Positions 15,885 through 24,016 of a stretch of DNA of 53,424 nucleotides are shown here, one piece after another. Under the pieces are notes generated by a model. The model saw only the letters and a program-made list of their open reading frames with translations. It searched no databases and had not been told where the DNA came from. The stretch is from Pseudonocardia sp. Lineage in GTDB: Bacteria; Actinomycetota; Actinomycetes; Mycobacteriales; Pseudonocardiaceae. The DNA lies in NCBI RefSeq assembly GCF_025965585.1, contig NZ_JAOPWR010000514.1:1-53424 (forward strand), written 5' to 3'. Made by a program: the position numbers and the translations under genes. How positions within the stretch are numbered: position 1 is the first letter of the stretch; every line of letters starts with the position of its first letter.

Positions 15885-16783
15885 CGGACGGAACCGGCAT
15901 CACGGCCCAGTCCCGATTCGTCGTGGTGCCGCAGGTCAGGGCCATGAGGGAGACGGTGTACGGCGTCCGGACGCACTACGTCGACGCAGGCGGGGGCGAC
16001 CCGCTCGTCCTCGTGCACGGCGGCGGCCCCGGAGCCTCCGGCGCGAGCGGCTGGGCCCGGCTCCTCCCCCTGCTGGCCCGGCACTTCCAGGTACTGGCGA
16101 TCGACCTCATCGGCTCCGGCCACACGGACAAGCCGCTGGTCGACTACTCGTTCCAGACCCTCGTCGACCACCTCGCGGGCTTCGTCGACGTTCTCGGCCT
16201 TCCGCGGGTGCGCCTGGTCGGCAACTCCCAGGGGGCCTACGTCGCGATGAAGTACGCGCTCGATCACCCCGCCCGCGTCCGGGGTGTCGGCACGATCGGC
16301 ACCGCCACCCTGGCCTCCGCGGTCGGCCTGCTCGACGACGGCCGCGCCGTGGCGCTGCCACGGTTCGACGGCTCGCGGGCGTCACTGGTCGCGTTCCTCG
16401 AGACGATCGTCCACGATCGGGCGCAGCTCGATGACGACCTGATCGAGGCCCGGTTCGCGGTCGCGTCGCTGCCCGGGCACCGCGAGATGCTCGACTCCCT
16501 CGGGCGCTACCGCACGGTCGTCACCGAGGACCCCGACCAGCGGCAGGTCTTCGAGGTACGGGAACGGCTGGCCGGGCTCGCGGTCCCCTGGTCGATGATC
16601 TGGGGTGCCGACGACCGCACCGCGCCACTGGGATCGCTGGGGACCGGCATGCGTCAGCTCCACCCGGAGGTGCCCTTCCACGTGGTCGACGGCGCGGGCC
16701 ACCAGGTGCAGACCGACCAGCCCCAGCGGGTCCACGAGCTGCTCATGACCTTGTTCGAGCGGTCATCCGCACCGGCCGCGTGA
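15881..16783 (+). CDS. Alpha/beta hydrolase, meta-cleavage product hydrolase type (second of two)
   Basis: The 300-residue protein has LVLVHGGGPGASGASGW near residues 40-56, the nucleophile elbow GNSQGAY, acid in WGADDRTAP and His in GAGHQVQTDQP. It is clearly a paralogue type distinct from the preceding gene, with Gln instead of Met after the nucleophile. The GTG start at 15881 overlaps the previous stop (GTGA). The operon then continues with a LigB-fold protein. Its substrate is unknown. Confidence 0.86.
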   Translation: MTDGTGITAQSRFVVVPQVRAMRETVYGVRTHYVDAGGGDPLVLVHGGGPGASGASGWARLLPLLARHFQVLAIDLIGSGHTDKPLVDYSFQTLVDHLAGFVDVLGLPRVRLVGNSQGAYVAMKYALDHPARVRGVGTIGTATLASAVGLLDDGRAVALPRFDGSRASLVAFLETIVHDRAQLDDDLIEARFAVASLPGHREMLDSLGRYRTVVTEDPDQRQVFEVRERLAGLAVPWSMIWGADDRTAPLGSLGTGMRQLHPEVPFHVVDGAGHQVQTDQPQRVHELLMTLFERSSAPAA

Positions 16784-16811
16784 GCTGCCCGAAGCACGGG
16801 AGAGCAGAGCA

Positions 16812-17774
16812 GTGGGAGAGATCGTTGCGGGCCTGGCGTCCTCGCACGCGTTCGCGTTCATGCCGCCCGAGCGCTGGGACGAGTTCCGGGAGCAGAACCG
16901 CCGGCTGCTGTACGAGCGCCGGGGGGTGGCAGCACCGGTGCAGGACGGCGTCCGTGTCGAGACGCTTGCCGCGAACCTGCGGGGGTACGCCCGCATCCGC
17001 GGTGGCCTCGACCGGCTGCGGTCCTTGCTGACCCAGCAGCGGCCGGACGCGCTTGTCGTCATCGGCGACGACCAGGACGAGAACTTCGACGCGAGCAACG
17101 TCCCCCAACTCGCGGTCCACGTCGGCGAGGAGTTCACCCTCGCCGGCCCGCTGGCGACCGGTGCGGCGACGCACCGGGTGCACCGCGGGCTCGCCACGGC
17201 GCTGCTCGAGCAGGGCGTGCGTGAGGGCTTCGACATCGCGAGACTGGGCTCGTTCCCGAACGGCGAGCTCAGGTCGCACGCGCACACGCAGGTGCTCGCG
17301 GACATGCTGCCGCGTGCCGACATACCGGTCGTGCTCGTCTTCCTCAACGCCATCCACCACCCGGCGGTGCCGCCGTGGCGATGCGCGCAGTTCGGGCAGC
17401 TCCTGGCCCGCGTCGTCAGGGACCGGCCCGAGGGCGAGCGGGTGGCGGTCTACGCCTCCGGCGGCTGGTCGCACTTCACCGCCGGATATCCGTGGGACGC
17501 CTATCGCGGGCCGCACACGCACGGCGCCATCGACGCCGCCTTCGACCACGTCGTGCGGGAGCTGGTGGAAGAAGGCGACGGGGGCAGGCTCGGCGAGCTG
17601 ACCGACACCGACCTCCTGGAACACGGCCAGGTGGAGCTGCGCGCCTGGATCGCCCTCATCGGTGCGCTCGGCGACCTGCCGGCGGACTTCGTCGAGTACC
17701 AGACCTTCTATCGGGCAATGATGGGGATGGCCGTCGCCGCGTGGACGCCTGAACCGGTGGGGAGAAATCGGTGA
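16812..17774 (+). CDS. LigB-fold extradiol dioxygenase-like protein (GDDQ variant)
   Basis: The 320-residue protein has LigB-like landmarks: His12 in GLASSHAFAF, a catalytic-type His in ASGGWSHF, and Glu in HGQVELRAW. The second iron-ligand position is Gln88 in VIGDDQDENFD instead of His. The same substitution occurs in the LigB-fold genes at 3019 and 18118. A GTG start at 16812 follows GGGAGAG. The neighbours are a hydrolase upstream and a Rieske ferredoxin that overlaps its 3' end. It may form a complex with the second LigB-fold protein, as in two-component extradiol enzymes, but this is inference. Confidence 0.72.
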   Translation: MGEIVAGLASSHAFAFMPPERWDEFREQNRRLLYERRGVAAPVQDGVRVETLAANLRGYARIRGGLDRLRSLLTQQRPDALVVIGDDQDENFDASNVPQLAVHVGEEFTLAGPLATGAATHRVHRGLATALLEQGVREGFDIARLGSFPNGELRSHAHTQVLADMLPRADIPVVLVFLNAIHHPAVPPWRCAQFGQLLARVVRDRPEGERVAVYASGGWSHFTAGYPWDAYRGPHTHGAIDAAFDHVVRELVEEGDGGRLGELTDTDLLEHGQVELRAWIALIGALGDLPADFVEYQTFYRAMMGMAVAAWTPEPVGRNR

Positions 17775-18121
17775 CGGCGATGTCGTCCAGCGTCCAGGTC
17801 CGGGTGTGCGCGGTGCGGGACGTTCCCGCCGGCGAGGGAATTCGGATCGAGCGTCCCGAGCTGCCCGAGCCCATCGCGGTGTTCAACGACGGGGGCCGGC
17901 TGTTCGCGCTGAGCGACATGTGCAGCCACGCCGACGCCTCGCTCGCCGACGGCGAGGTGACGGACTGCCAGGTGGAGTGCCCGATGCACTTCGCCCGGTT
18001 CGATCTCGTCACCGGCAGGCCGCGTTCGCTCCCCGCTCTGCTCCCGGTCCGGACCTACGAGGTCACGGTGCATGACGGAGACGTCCACGTGACCCTCCCC
18101 GAGGGGGGTGCGAAGCCGTGA
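17771..18121 (+). CDS. Rieske-type [2Fe-2S] ferredoxin
   Basis: The 116-residue protein has the Rieske motifs MCSHADASLADG (Cys/His) and CPMHFARFD (Cys/His) about 20 residues apart, with no membrane segment. It is the size and type of the BphA3/NdoA ferredoxins that pass electrons from a reductase to a dioxygenase. The GTG start overlaps the LigB-fold stop by 4 bp and follows a GGGGAG site. It is probably the electron donor for the alpha-beta dioxygenase at 13.2 kb. No reductase is encoded in this operon. Confidence 0.9.
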   Translation: MTAMSSSVQVRVCAVRDVPAGEGIRIERPELPEPIAVFNDGGRLFALSDMCSHADASLADGEVTDCQVECPMHFARFDLVTGRPRSLPALLPVRTYEVTVHDGDVHVTLPEGGAKP

Positions 18122-19044
18122 TGGTCCTCGGAGTGGCCTCGTCGCACGCCCCCGCCGTGCTCCTGCCCGCCGACCGGTGGCCGTCCGCCTACGCGATGCT
18201 CGTCGGCGACGTCCCCCAGCCGCGGGCCGCCGCGGCCGAGACGTCGGAGACGAACGCCGTCGCCCGCGGGCGGATCGATCACGGCGTCGCCACGCTGCGC
18301 GCGGCGATCGAGGCCGCACGGCCCGACGCGGTGGTCATCGTCGGCGACGACCAGGACGAGGTCTTCGGACCCGCGTTCAACCCGACGCTCGCCGTCTTCT
18401 GCGGCAGCGCGGTGAGCGGGAGCACCCTGCCCCGGTTCCGCGACCAGCCAGGACTCGACCGCCGCGTGGAGCTCACCTGCCACAGCGAGCTGGCGTCGCA
18501 CCTGGCCGCCGGCCTGACGCGACGTGGGTTCGACCCTGCCGTCATGACCGAGCTCCGGCCGCTCAGCCGCCCGGACGGCATCGGGCACGCTTTCACCCGG
18601 CCCGCGCAGTTCCTCGGCCTGGCCGAGACGGGCATCCCGGTGATCCCCGTCTTCCTCAACGCCTACCACGATCCCCTGCCCTCCGGTCAGCGCTGCTACG
18701 ACCTGGGCAGGGCGATCCGGGAGATCGCCGACGGGCGGCCGGAGCGGATCGTCGTCGTGGGCTCCGGCGGCCTCTCGCACGACCCGATGGGGCCGCGCGC
18801 GGGTTGGATCGACCAGCGGCTCGACCGCTGGGTGCTCGACCGCATCGCCGAGGGCCGGGGCGAGGAGCTGACCACCATGTTCAGCGTCGACTCCGATGCC
18901 CTGCGGGGCGGCACCGGCGAGATCCGGTCGTGGATCGTGGTGGCGGGAGCATTCGCCGGTCTCCCTGCCCACGTCGTCGACTACGTGCCCCTCCACCATG
19001 CGGTCACCGGTCTCGGATTCGCCTGCTGGCAGCCCTCGGCCTGA
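18118..19044 (+). CDS. LigB-fold extradiol dioxygenase-like protein (GDDQ variant)
   Basis: The 308-residue protein has a His in GVASSHAPAV (residue 10), Gln79 in VGDDQDEVF at the position of LigB His61, a catalytic-type His in GSGGLSHDPMGP and Glu in GTGEIRSW. The GTG at 18118 overlaps the ferredoxin stop by 4 bp; an ATG three bases later is possible. It is related to, but not a close copy of, the gene at 16812, and the two flank the Rieske ferredoxin gene. They may be two subunits of one enzyme or two enzymes for different substrates. Confidence 0.72.
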   Translation: MMVLGVASSHAPAVLLPADRWPSAYAMLVGDVPQPRAAAAETSETNAVARGRIDHGVATLRAAIEAARPDAVVIVGDDQDEVFGPAFNPTLAVFCGSAVSGSTLPRFRDQPGLDRRVELTCHSELASHLAAGLTRRGFDPAVMTELRPLSRPDGIGHAFTRPAQFLGLAETGIPVIPVFLNAYHDPLPSGQRCYDLGRAIREIADGRPERIVVVGSGGLSHDPMGPRAGWIDQRLDRWVLDRIAEGRGEELTTMFSVDSDALRGGTGEIRSWIVVAGAFAGLPAHVVDYVPLHHAVTGLGFACWQPSA

Positions 19045-19083
19045 CGCCGGCCGAGCACCGTGTCCCCACCAGAGAGGAGCTCC

Positions 19084-20820
19084 GTGCCGGAGCCGACCCG
19101 TGAACCACCTCCGCGCAACGGCGCCGACCTGGTCGTGGAATGCCTCGCCCAGGAGGGAGTCCGCCTCGTTGCCGGCGTCCCGGGCACGACGGTGATGGAC
19201 GTCATCGACAGCCTCGCCCGCCAGGACACCATCCGTTTCGTCGCGACCCGGCACGAACAGGTCGCCGGATTCCTGGCTGACGGCGTGTCCCGTGCCGGCG
19301 GGCAACCGGGAGTCTGCCTGGCCTCGCGGGGTCCCGGGGCGGCCAACCTGGCCATCGCCGTCCAGAACGCGTACGACGAGTCCGTCCCGCTGCTCGTGCT
19401 GATCGGACAGGTTCCCGGCAGCATCGCCGGACGCCGCGCGTTCGAGGAGATGGACATCGTGGCCACGTTCCGGCCCATGACGAAGTGGACGGTGGAGATC
19501 CAGGACGTCCTGCGGATCCCGGAACTGCTCCAGCGTGGGGTACGCGCAGCCGTCACCGGCCGACCGGGGCCCGTCGTCGTCTCCCTGCCCCTCGACGTGC
19601 TGCAGGCGCCTGCCCCCGGGCAGCTCCGGCCCGCGCCCCGACGTCGGAGCCACCCTCCCGCGCCCGCCGCCGACGGCGTGCGCGAGGCCGTCGAGCTGCT
19701 CGCCACCGCGGAACGCCCGGCGATCCTGTTGGGCGGCGGCGCAGCGGGCGATCCCGACGCCTACCTCCGGCTCGCGGAACGCTTCGACGCACCGGTCATG
19801 ACCACGTGGATGCGTCAGAGCGCGGTCCCGCACCACCACCCGGCCTATCTGGGAGCCCTGGGCTACGGCGCCCATGACGTGACCGAGCGGGCCGTGCGCG
19901 ACGCCGACGTCCTGCTGGCCCTGGGCTGCCGGTTCTCCGAGTTCACCACGAACGGATGGACGCTCCTCTCCGCCACGACGCGGCTCGTCCACGTCGACAT
20001 CGACGCCTCCGAGCTCGGCAGGGTCTACGTGCCCGACGTGGGGCTGGTGTCCGACGCGCGGCTCGCCGCCGCAGCACTGGCCACCGCAGCACCGGCCACT
20101 GCAGCACCGGAGCCGGGCGACGCGCAGCGCACCCGTCGTCGGGCCCGGCTGCGCGCCCTGCGGGACGAGTTCGAGCGGGTGTCCTCGACGGGCTCCGACG
20201 ATCTCGTCGCGGACGACCCCGGCACCGGCGTGAGCAGCCTCAGCGCGGTTCGCGTCCTGCAACGGCTGGCCACCCGGGACGGCGTGCTCCTGCTGCAGGA
20301 CGCGCCCAGCTTCGCCCCGTGGACCCACCGGTACCTGCGCCTGCCGCGCCCGGGGAGCCTGTACGCCTCCGCGGGCGGCGCCATGGCGTGGGGGCTGCCG
20401 GCCGGGATGGGCATCGCACTGGCCCGCCCGGACCAGCGGGTCGTCACCGTCAACGGTGACGGAAGCTTCTGGATGGTCGCCCAGGACTTCGAGACCTGTG
20501 TCCGGGAGAAGATCGGCCTGGTCAACATCGTGATGAACAACTTCTCCTACGGCAACACCCGCGACCGCCAGCGGACCACCCACGGCGGCCGCTATCTCGG
20601 CGTGTTCTACGGCAACCCGGACTTCGCGGACTTCGCCCGCTCGCTCGGAGGCTTCGGACGTCGGGTGGAGACCGACGCCGACCTGGAGGTGGCCGTGGAC
20701 GAGGCGCTGGCCCAGGGCCGTCCGGCGATCATCGACGTCGTCCAGGACCAGCTCTACGGCCTGCCGCCGGGACTCACCCCGCCGTCCGCGCGGTGGCCGA
20801 CATCTGCGGGGCCGGACTAG
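19084..20820 (+). CDS. Thiamine-diphosphate-dependent enzyme of the acetolactate synthase family
   Basis: The 578-residue protein has the full ThDP enzyme layout. The N-terminal Pyr domain carries VAGVPGTTVMD and the catalytic Glu in TRHEQVAGF, the central domain contains ILLGGGAAGDPDAY, and the C-terminal PP domain carries the GDG-to-NN motif starting at GDGSFWMV and ending NNFSYGN. The family includes acetolactate synthase, benzoylformate decarboxylase, oxalyl-CoA decarboxylase and related lyases. The GTG at 19084 was chosen because AGAGGAG precedes it; a GTG at 19060 is less likely. As the last catabolic gene in the operon it may decarboxylate or ligate a 2-oxo acid released by the hydrolases. 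Confidence 0.83.
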   Translation: MPEPTREPPPRNGADLVVECLAQEGVRLVAGVPGTTVMDVIDSLARQDTIRFVATRHEQVAGFLADGVSRAGGQPGVCLASRGPGAANLAIAVQNAYDESVPLLVLIGQVPGSIAGRRAFEEMDIVATFRPMTKWTVEIQDVLRIPELLQRGVRAAVTGRPGPVVVSLPLDVLQAPAPGQLRPAPRRRSHPPAPAADGVREAVELLATAERPAILLGGGAAGDPDAYLRLAERFDAPVMTTWMRQSAVPHHHPAYLGALGYGAHDVTERAVRDADVLLALGCRFSEFTTNGWTLLSATTRLVHVDIDASELGRVYVPDVGLVSDARLAAAALATAAPATAAPEPGDAQRTRRRARLRALRDEFERVSSTGSDDLVADDPGTGVSSLSAVRVLQRLATRDGVLLLQDAPSFAPWTHRYLRLPRPGSLYASAGGAMAWGLPAGMGIALARPDQRVVTVNGDGSFWMVAQDFETCVREKIGLVNIVMNNFSYGNTRDRQRTTHGGRYLGVFYGNPDFADFARSLGGFGRRVETDADLEVAVDEALAQGRPAIIDVVQDQLYGLPPGLTPPSARWPTSAGPD

Positions 20821-20829
20821 ACTTCTGCT

Positions 20830-21627
20830 GTGAAGAAAGCCGCGCCCGCGCACGAAGGTCCCCACCGGCCGAAACCGCAGTATCCGATCGAATCGGTGGA
20901 CAACGCCCTCAAGGTGTTGCTGCTTCTGGGCGAGCGCACCGAGCTGCGCCTCACCGAGGTCAGCGAATACCTCGGAGTCGCGTCCTCCACCGCGCACCGC
21001 CTGCTGGCGATGCTGCAGTACCGCGGTTTCGTCCGCCAGAACGAGAGTACAAAATCGTACGGAGCGGGCACCGCCCTCACCGGCGTGGCCTTCGCCATTC
21101 TGCAGCGCTTCGACTTCAGGGCCGTCCTGCGCCCCTATCTGGAGCACCTCAACGCCACGCTGGGCGAGACCGTCCACCTCGGCCTGCTGGATGGCACCAC
21201 AGTTCGCTTCATCGATGCCATCGAGAGCCCCCGCGCCGTCCGGGTCGCCTCCCGGCTGGGGCGGTCGATGCCCGCGAGCTCGACCTCGACGGGCAAGGCG
21301 ATGTTGGCCAACCTCTCCACGACCGAGCTGCACGCGCTCTACCCCGACGAGGACCTCGAGGGGCTCACCGCGCGGAGCATCCGGGTCCGCAGCGAGCTGG
21401 AGAAGCAGCTCGCGACCATCCGCAGGCGCGGGTACGCCACCAGCAACGAGGAGAGCGAGAGCGGGGTGTCATCGGTGGCGGTGGCATTTCCGTTCCGGAG
21501 CACTCCCGCACGGATCGCGTTCAACGTGGCCGTGCCCACGAGCCGGATGTCGGCCGCTGACCAGCGAGAGATCGGTGCGTCCCTGCGCCGGACCGTGACG
21601 GACGCGGCCCACCTGCTCCACGGCTGA
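20830..21627 (+). CDS. IclR-family transcriptional regulator
   Basis: The 265-residue protein has an N-terminal winged helix (IESVDNALKVLLLLGERTEL, LGVASSTAHRLLAMLQYRGF) and the IclR effector domain with GLLDGTTVRFIDAIESPRAV and the family motif ASSTSTGKAMLA. IclR regulators of aromatic pathways commonly sense the pathway acid. The GTG start has no ribosome site, but TAGACT lies six bases upstream, so the transcript may be leaderless. It sits at the end of the 13-20 kb operon and converges on the Rieske-ferredoxin operon on the other strand. Confidence 0.92.
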   Translation: MKKAAPAHEGPHRPKPQYPIESVDNALKVLLLLGERTELRLTEVSEYLGVASSTAHRLLAMLQYRGFVRQNESTKSYGAGTALTGVAFAILQRFDFRAVLRPYLEHLNATLGETVHLGLLDGTTVRFIDAIESPRAVRVASRLGRSMPASSTSTGKAMLANLSTTELHALYPDEDLEGLTARSIRVRSELEKQLATIRRRGYATSNEESESGVSSVAVAFPFRSTPARIAFNVAVPTSRMSAADQREIGASLRRTVTDAAHLLHG

Positions 21628-21643
21628 GGGCCGACGGCCGGCG

Positions 21644-21835
21644 CTACGCCAGCGAGATGGCGCGGACGGGGCAGGACCGCACGGCGTCCTGCACATCGGC
21701 GAGCACGGCATCCGGGGGCTCCTCGACGAGCAGCACTGCGACGCCCGATCGTTCGTCGAGATCGAACACGTCGGGAGCACTGAGAACGCAGGACGCGAAC
21801 CCCTCACACCTGTCGAGGTCGACCAGGACCTTCAT
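21644..21835 (-). CDS. [3Fe-4S]-type ferredoxin
   Basis: The 63-residue protein has CEGFASC (Cys-x5-Cys) near residues 10-16 and a distal CPVRAIS. The usual second cysteine of a four-cysteine cluster is missing, which is typical of [3Fe-4S] ferredoxins that serve P450s and actinobacterial Rieske dioxygenases. The ATG at 21835 follows AAGGAG. It is the last gene of the alpha-beta-X-ferredoxin operon, so it should donate electrons to the dioxygenase at 22.6-23.9 kb. A very similar ferredoxin occurs at 38.2 kb. Confidence 0.88.
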   Translation of the reverse strand: MKVLVDLDRCEGFASCVLSAPDVFDLDERSGVAVLLVEEPPDAVLADVQDAVRSCPVRAISLA

Positions 21836-21866
21836 GACCATCTCCTTCGCGACGAGCGGCTGCGGC

Positions 21867-22073
21867 TCACCCGCTGTCCTCCGCCGGGCCGAACGGATCA
21901 CTGAGCAGCCGGGCGTAGTCCTCGTCCGCCAGCCAGGTCAGGCTCTCCACCTGCAGCGGGTCGAGGTACACGGTGCGACCGGTGCGTGCGCTCCGGATCA
22001 TGAGACGGCTGCCGTTGGCGGACGTGTCGTGCGTGACCACGACCCGCGCGAACTCGTTGCCGAGGACGAGCAC
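21867..22073 (-). CDS. Small conserved dioxygenase-associated protein X (paralogue of the 37.1-kb gene)
   Basis: The product is about 68 residues and contains LGNEFARVVV, NGSRLMIRSARTG, LDPLQVESLTW and PFGP. The protein encoded at 37137-37406 shares all four blocks in the same order (LGNEFA, NGSRL, a PLxxExLTW block, PFGP). Both genes follow the beta subunit of a Rieske dioxygenase and precede a [3Fe-4S] ferredoxin. I do not recognise a characterised function; such small proteins are sometimes labelled dihydrodiol dehydrogenase in annotations, but they are far too short for an SDR. The start is uncertain; GTG at 22073 is used, and the homologue extends about 18 residues further at its N-terminus. 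Confidence 0.65.
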   Translation of the reverse strand: MLVLGNEFARVVVTHDTSANGSRLMIRSARTGRTVYLDPLQVESLTWLADEDYARLLSDPFGPAEDSG

Positions 22074-22098
22074 CTCGCCGCTGCGGTGCCCGTCGCCG

Positions 22099-22602
22099 TC
22101 AGAAGTAGATCGAGATGGCACGCGGCAGCACCCTGTGGTCGAGACGGATCGCCCGCTCGGTGATCCGGAACCCGTCCCCGACGCGGACGAGCCGGTCCTG
22201 CCGGCAACCGACGAAGAACTGTTCCGAAGCACCCCGGCGGGACTGGAAGACCAGCAGGTTCGACTCGACCCCGACGGCGCCGTCGTCGAACTCCGTGACG
22301 ATCACGTTGCTGATCATCCGGCGCGTCCGCGAGCGCGGCTGCTCGGCGTGGGCCAGCCCGCCGCTCAGGCGTTCGTGCCGCTTGATCAGGAAGCGCTTGT
22401 CCTCCTCGAACAACGCCCACTCCCCCGCCACCGGGCTCCGCTCCTGGCCGACCTCCCGGGACTCCGTGATCGGCATCCAGTACTTGGCGTCGTCGGTGAA
22501 CAGGTCGAGCCATTCCTCGTACCGGAACTCGTCGAGCAGCTTCGCCTCGCGGTAGAGGAACTGCTCGACCTCGCGCTGGGTGTCGCGGACCGTGGAGGTC
22601 AT
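22099..22602 (-). CDS. Aromatic ring-hydroxylating dioxygenase, beta subunit
   Basis: The 167-residue protein shows the beta-subunit pattern: VEQFLYREAKLLDEFRYEEW, LFTDDAKYWMPI, RRMISNVIVTEF and the ending VLPRAISIYF. It overlaps the alpha stop by 4 bp (ATGA). It pairs with the alpha subunit encoded at 22599-23924 and is followed by protein X and a [3Fe-4S] ferredoxin. Confidence 0.9.
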   Translation of the reverse strand: MTSTVRDTQREVEQFLYREAKLLDEFRYEEWLDLFTDDAKYWMPITESREVGQERSPVAGEWALFEEDKRFLIKRHERLSGGLAHAEQPRSRTRRMISNVIVTEFDDGAVGVESNLLVFQSRRGASEQFFVGCRQDRLVRVGDGFRITERAIRLDHRVLPRAISIYF

Positions 22603-23924
22603 GATCCTGCCTCCGTCATCAGTTCCGCCCAGTAGCGGTAGAAGTTGCGGTGGTTCTGCTCGGAGTAGTGCGGTCCCAGCTGCCCGGGCAGGGTGGGCTC
22701 GTCGATCTCGCCCTCGTGGCCCATGCCCATGGTGTAGTTGAAGTCCAGGGTGCGGGAGACCGCGCCGCGGGCCGACTCGGTGATCTTCTCGAAGTTCTCG
22801 CCGTCGTCCTGCCCGAAGATCCCGGCGGCGGCGTTCTCCTGCGACATCTGCGAGCGCGCGAAGTCCTTCACGTGCTGGGGCGCGCCGGTGTCGTAGAAGG
22901 TGGTCTGCCAGACCTCGAGCTCGCCGGGCCCCTTGGGATGCCACTGGTAGAGCCCGAGCACGTGGAAGCAGCCGAACTTGATCCACGAGAGGTTCGGGAA
23001 GATGTTGCCCTCGCCGAGGCCGTGCACCGCGGCCTGCTCCGGGCTGAGCCGCTCGGCGAGGCGGGCGTTGTAGGCCTGCACGTACTCGACCGCCTCGGGT
23101 CCGAAGTGCTCGGCCATCATCAGGTCGTTCTGCAGGCCGCGGCCCGGCTTGGGGATGTCGCCCATGCCGTGCCCGTGGGGGAAGTAGGCGATGTAGTCCG
23201 CGAGCGTGTCGTAGTCGGGCAGGAACCCGATCTGGAACGCCGAGCCGTGCGTGTAGAGCACGTGGTAGTCGTCGCCGGCGAAGTTCTCCGACGCGAGCTT
23301 CCAGTTGGCCGAGATCCGGTACTTCATCACCGGGCCGAGCACCTCCAACCCGCCCAACGCCCCCTCGATGGGCATGTCGAGGTACCAGAGCTGGTCGCGG
23401 CCGAGGTAGTCCACGAGGGACACCGCGCCCGCGTCCCAGTTGGCGAAGATGAAGCCCTTGTAGGACTCGACCCGGGGCACCTCGACGAGACCGAGCCGGG
23501 ACTTGTCGAGCTCGCCGCGGTAGGCGGCCTCGGTGCGCGGAACGCCCACCAGATCGCCGGTGGAGCTGTAGGTCCAGCCGTGGTAGGGGCACCGGAAGAA
23601 CTTCGCGTTCCCCTGGTCGGACGCGCACACGGTCATGCCGCGGTGCCGGCAGGAGTTGAGCAGGACGTGCAGCTCGCCGGCCGCGTCCCGGGTGGCGATC
23701 ACGGGGTCCTCGCCCATGAGGTTGGTGATGTAGTCGCCCGGGTTGCGCAGCTGGGACTCGTGGCCGATGTAGAGCCAGGTCCTGGTGAAGATCCTCTGCA
23801 GCTCCCGGTCGTAGACGGCGGGATCCCGGAAGATCTCCCGGCTGATCACACCGTCGTCGGGGCGCACGAGGTCGGCCGGATCTCGCGGCGACGTCGTCGT
23901 CGGTCGCGGGTCGATCATGGTCAT
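22599..23924 (-). CDS. Rieske aromatic ring-hydroxylating dioxygenase, alpha subunit
   Basis: The 441-residue protein has Rieske ligands Cys92/His94 (NSCRHRGM) and Cys112/His115 (CPYHGWTY) and the catalytic motif SENFAGDDYHVLYTHGS. QDDGENFEKI near residue 385 is in the region of the carboxylate ligand. The layout is that of heteromeric dioxygenases. GGAGGA lies 8 bases before the ATG at 23924; a second ATG two codons on is possible. A good promoter lies 64 bp upstream. Its [3Fe-4S] ferredoxin resembles those known for the phthalate and dibenzofuran/fluorene (Dbf) dioxygenases of actinobacteria, but the substrate is not identifiable here. Confidence 0.9.
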   Translation of the reverse strand: MTMIDPRPTTTSPRDPADLVRPDDGVISREIFRDPAVYDRELQRIFTRTWLYIGHESQLRNPGDYITNLMGEDPVIATRDAAGELHVLLNSCRHRGMTVCASDQGNAKFFRCPYHGWTYSSTGDLVGVPRTEAAYRGELDKSRLGLVEVPRVESYKGFIFANWDAGAVSLVDYLGRDQLWYLDMPIEGALGGLEVLGPVMKYRISANWKLASENFAGDDYHVLYTHGSAFQIGFLPDYDTLADYIAYFPHGHGMGDIPKPGRGLQNDLMMAEHFGPEAVEYVQAYNARLAERLSPEQAAVHGLGEGNIFPNLSWIKFGCFHVLGLYQWHPKGPGELEVWQTTFYDTGAPQHVKDFARSQMSQENAAAGIFGQDDGENFEKITESARGAVSRTLDFNYTMGMGHEGEIDEPTLPGQLGPHYSEQNHRNFYRYWAELMTEAGS

Positions 23925-23987
23925 CTCCGCAGTCCTCCATTCGGTACCGCTGGAGCTTTCTCTGCTCACCAGAAATAGCCTCTGACA

Positions 23988-24016
23988 AAACGTAGCCACG
24001 GCCCCGCCCATCGTCA
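23988..24016 (-). promoter_or_regulatory. Predicted promoter of the minus-strand dioxygenase operon
   Basis: On the minus strand TTGACG (24016-24011) and TACGTT (23993-23988) are separated by exactly 17 bp. This matches the housekeeping sigma-factor consensus well for an actinobacterium. Transcription would begin near 23981, giving a leader of about 57 nt with a GGAGGA site before the ATG at 23924. Confidence 0.6.

Noticed and set aside
18055-21333. 1092-residue minus-strand open frame
   Set aside because: It lies antisense to the LigB-like, ThDP and IclR genes, which have clear family motifs. Its composition is the Arg/Gly/Val/His-rich shadow typical of GC-rich DNA.
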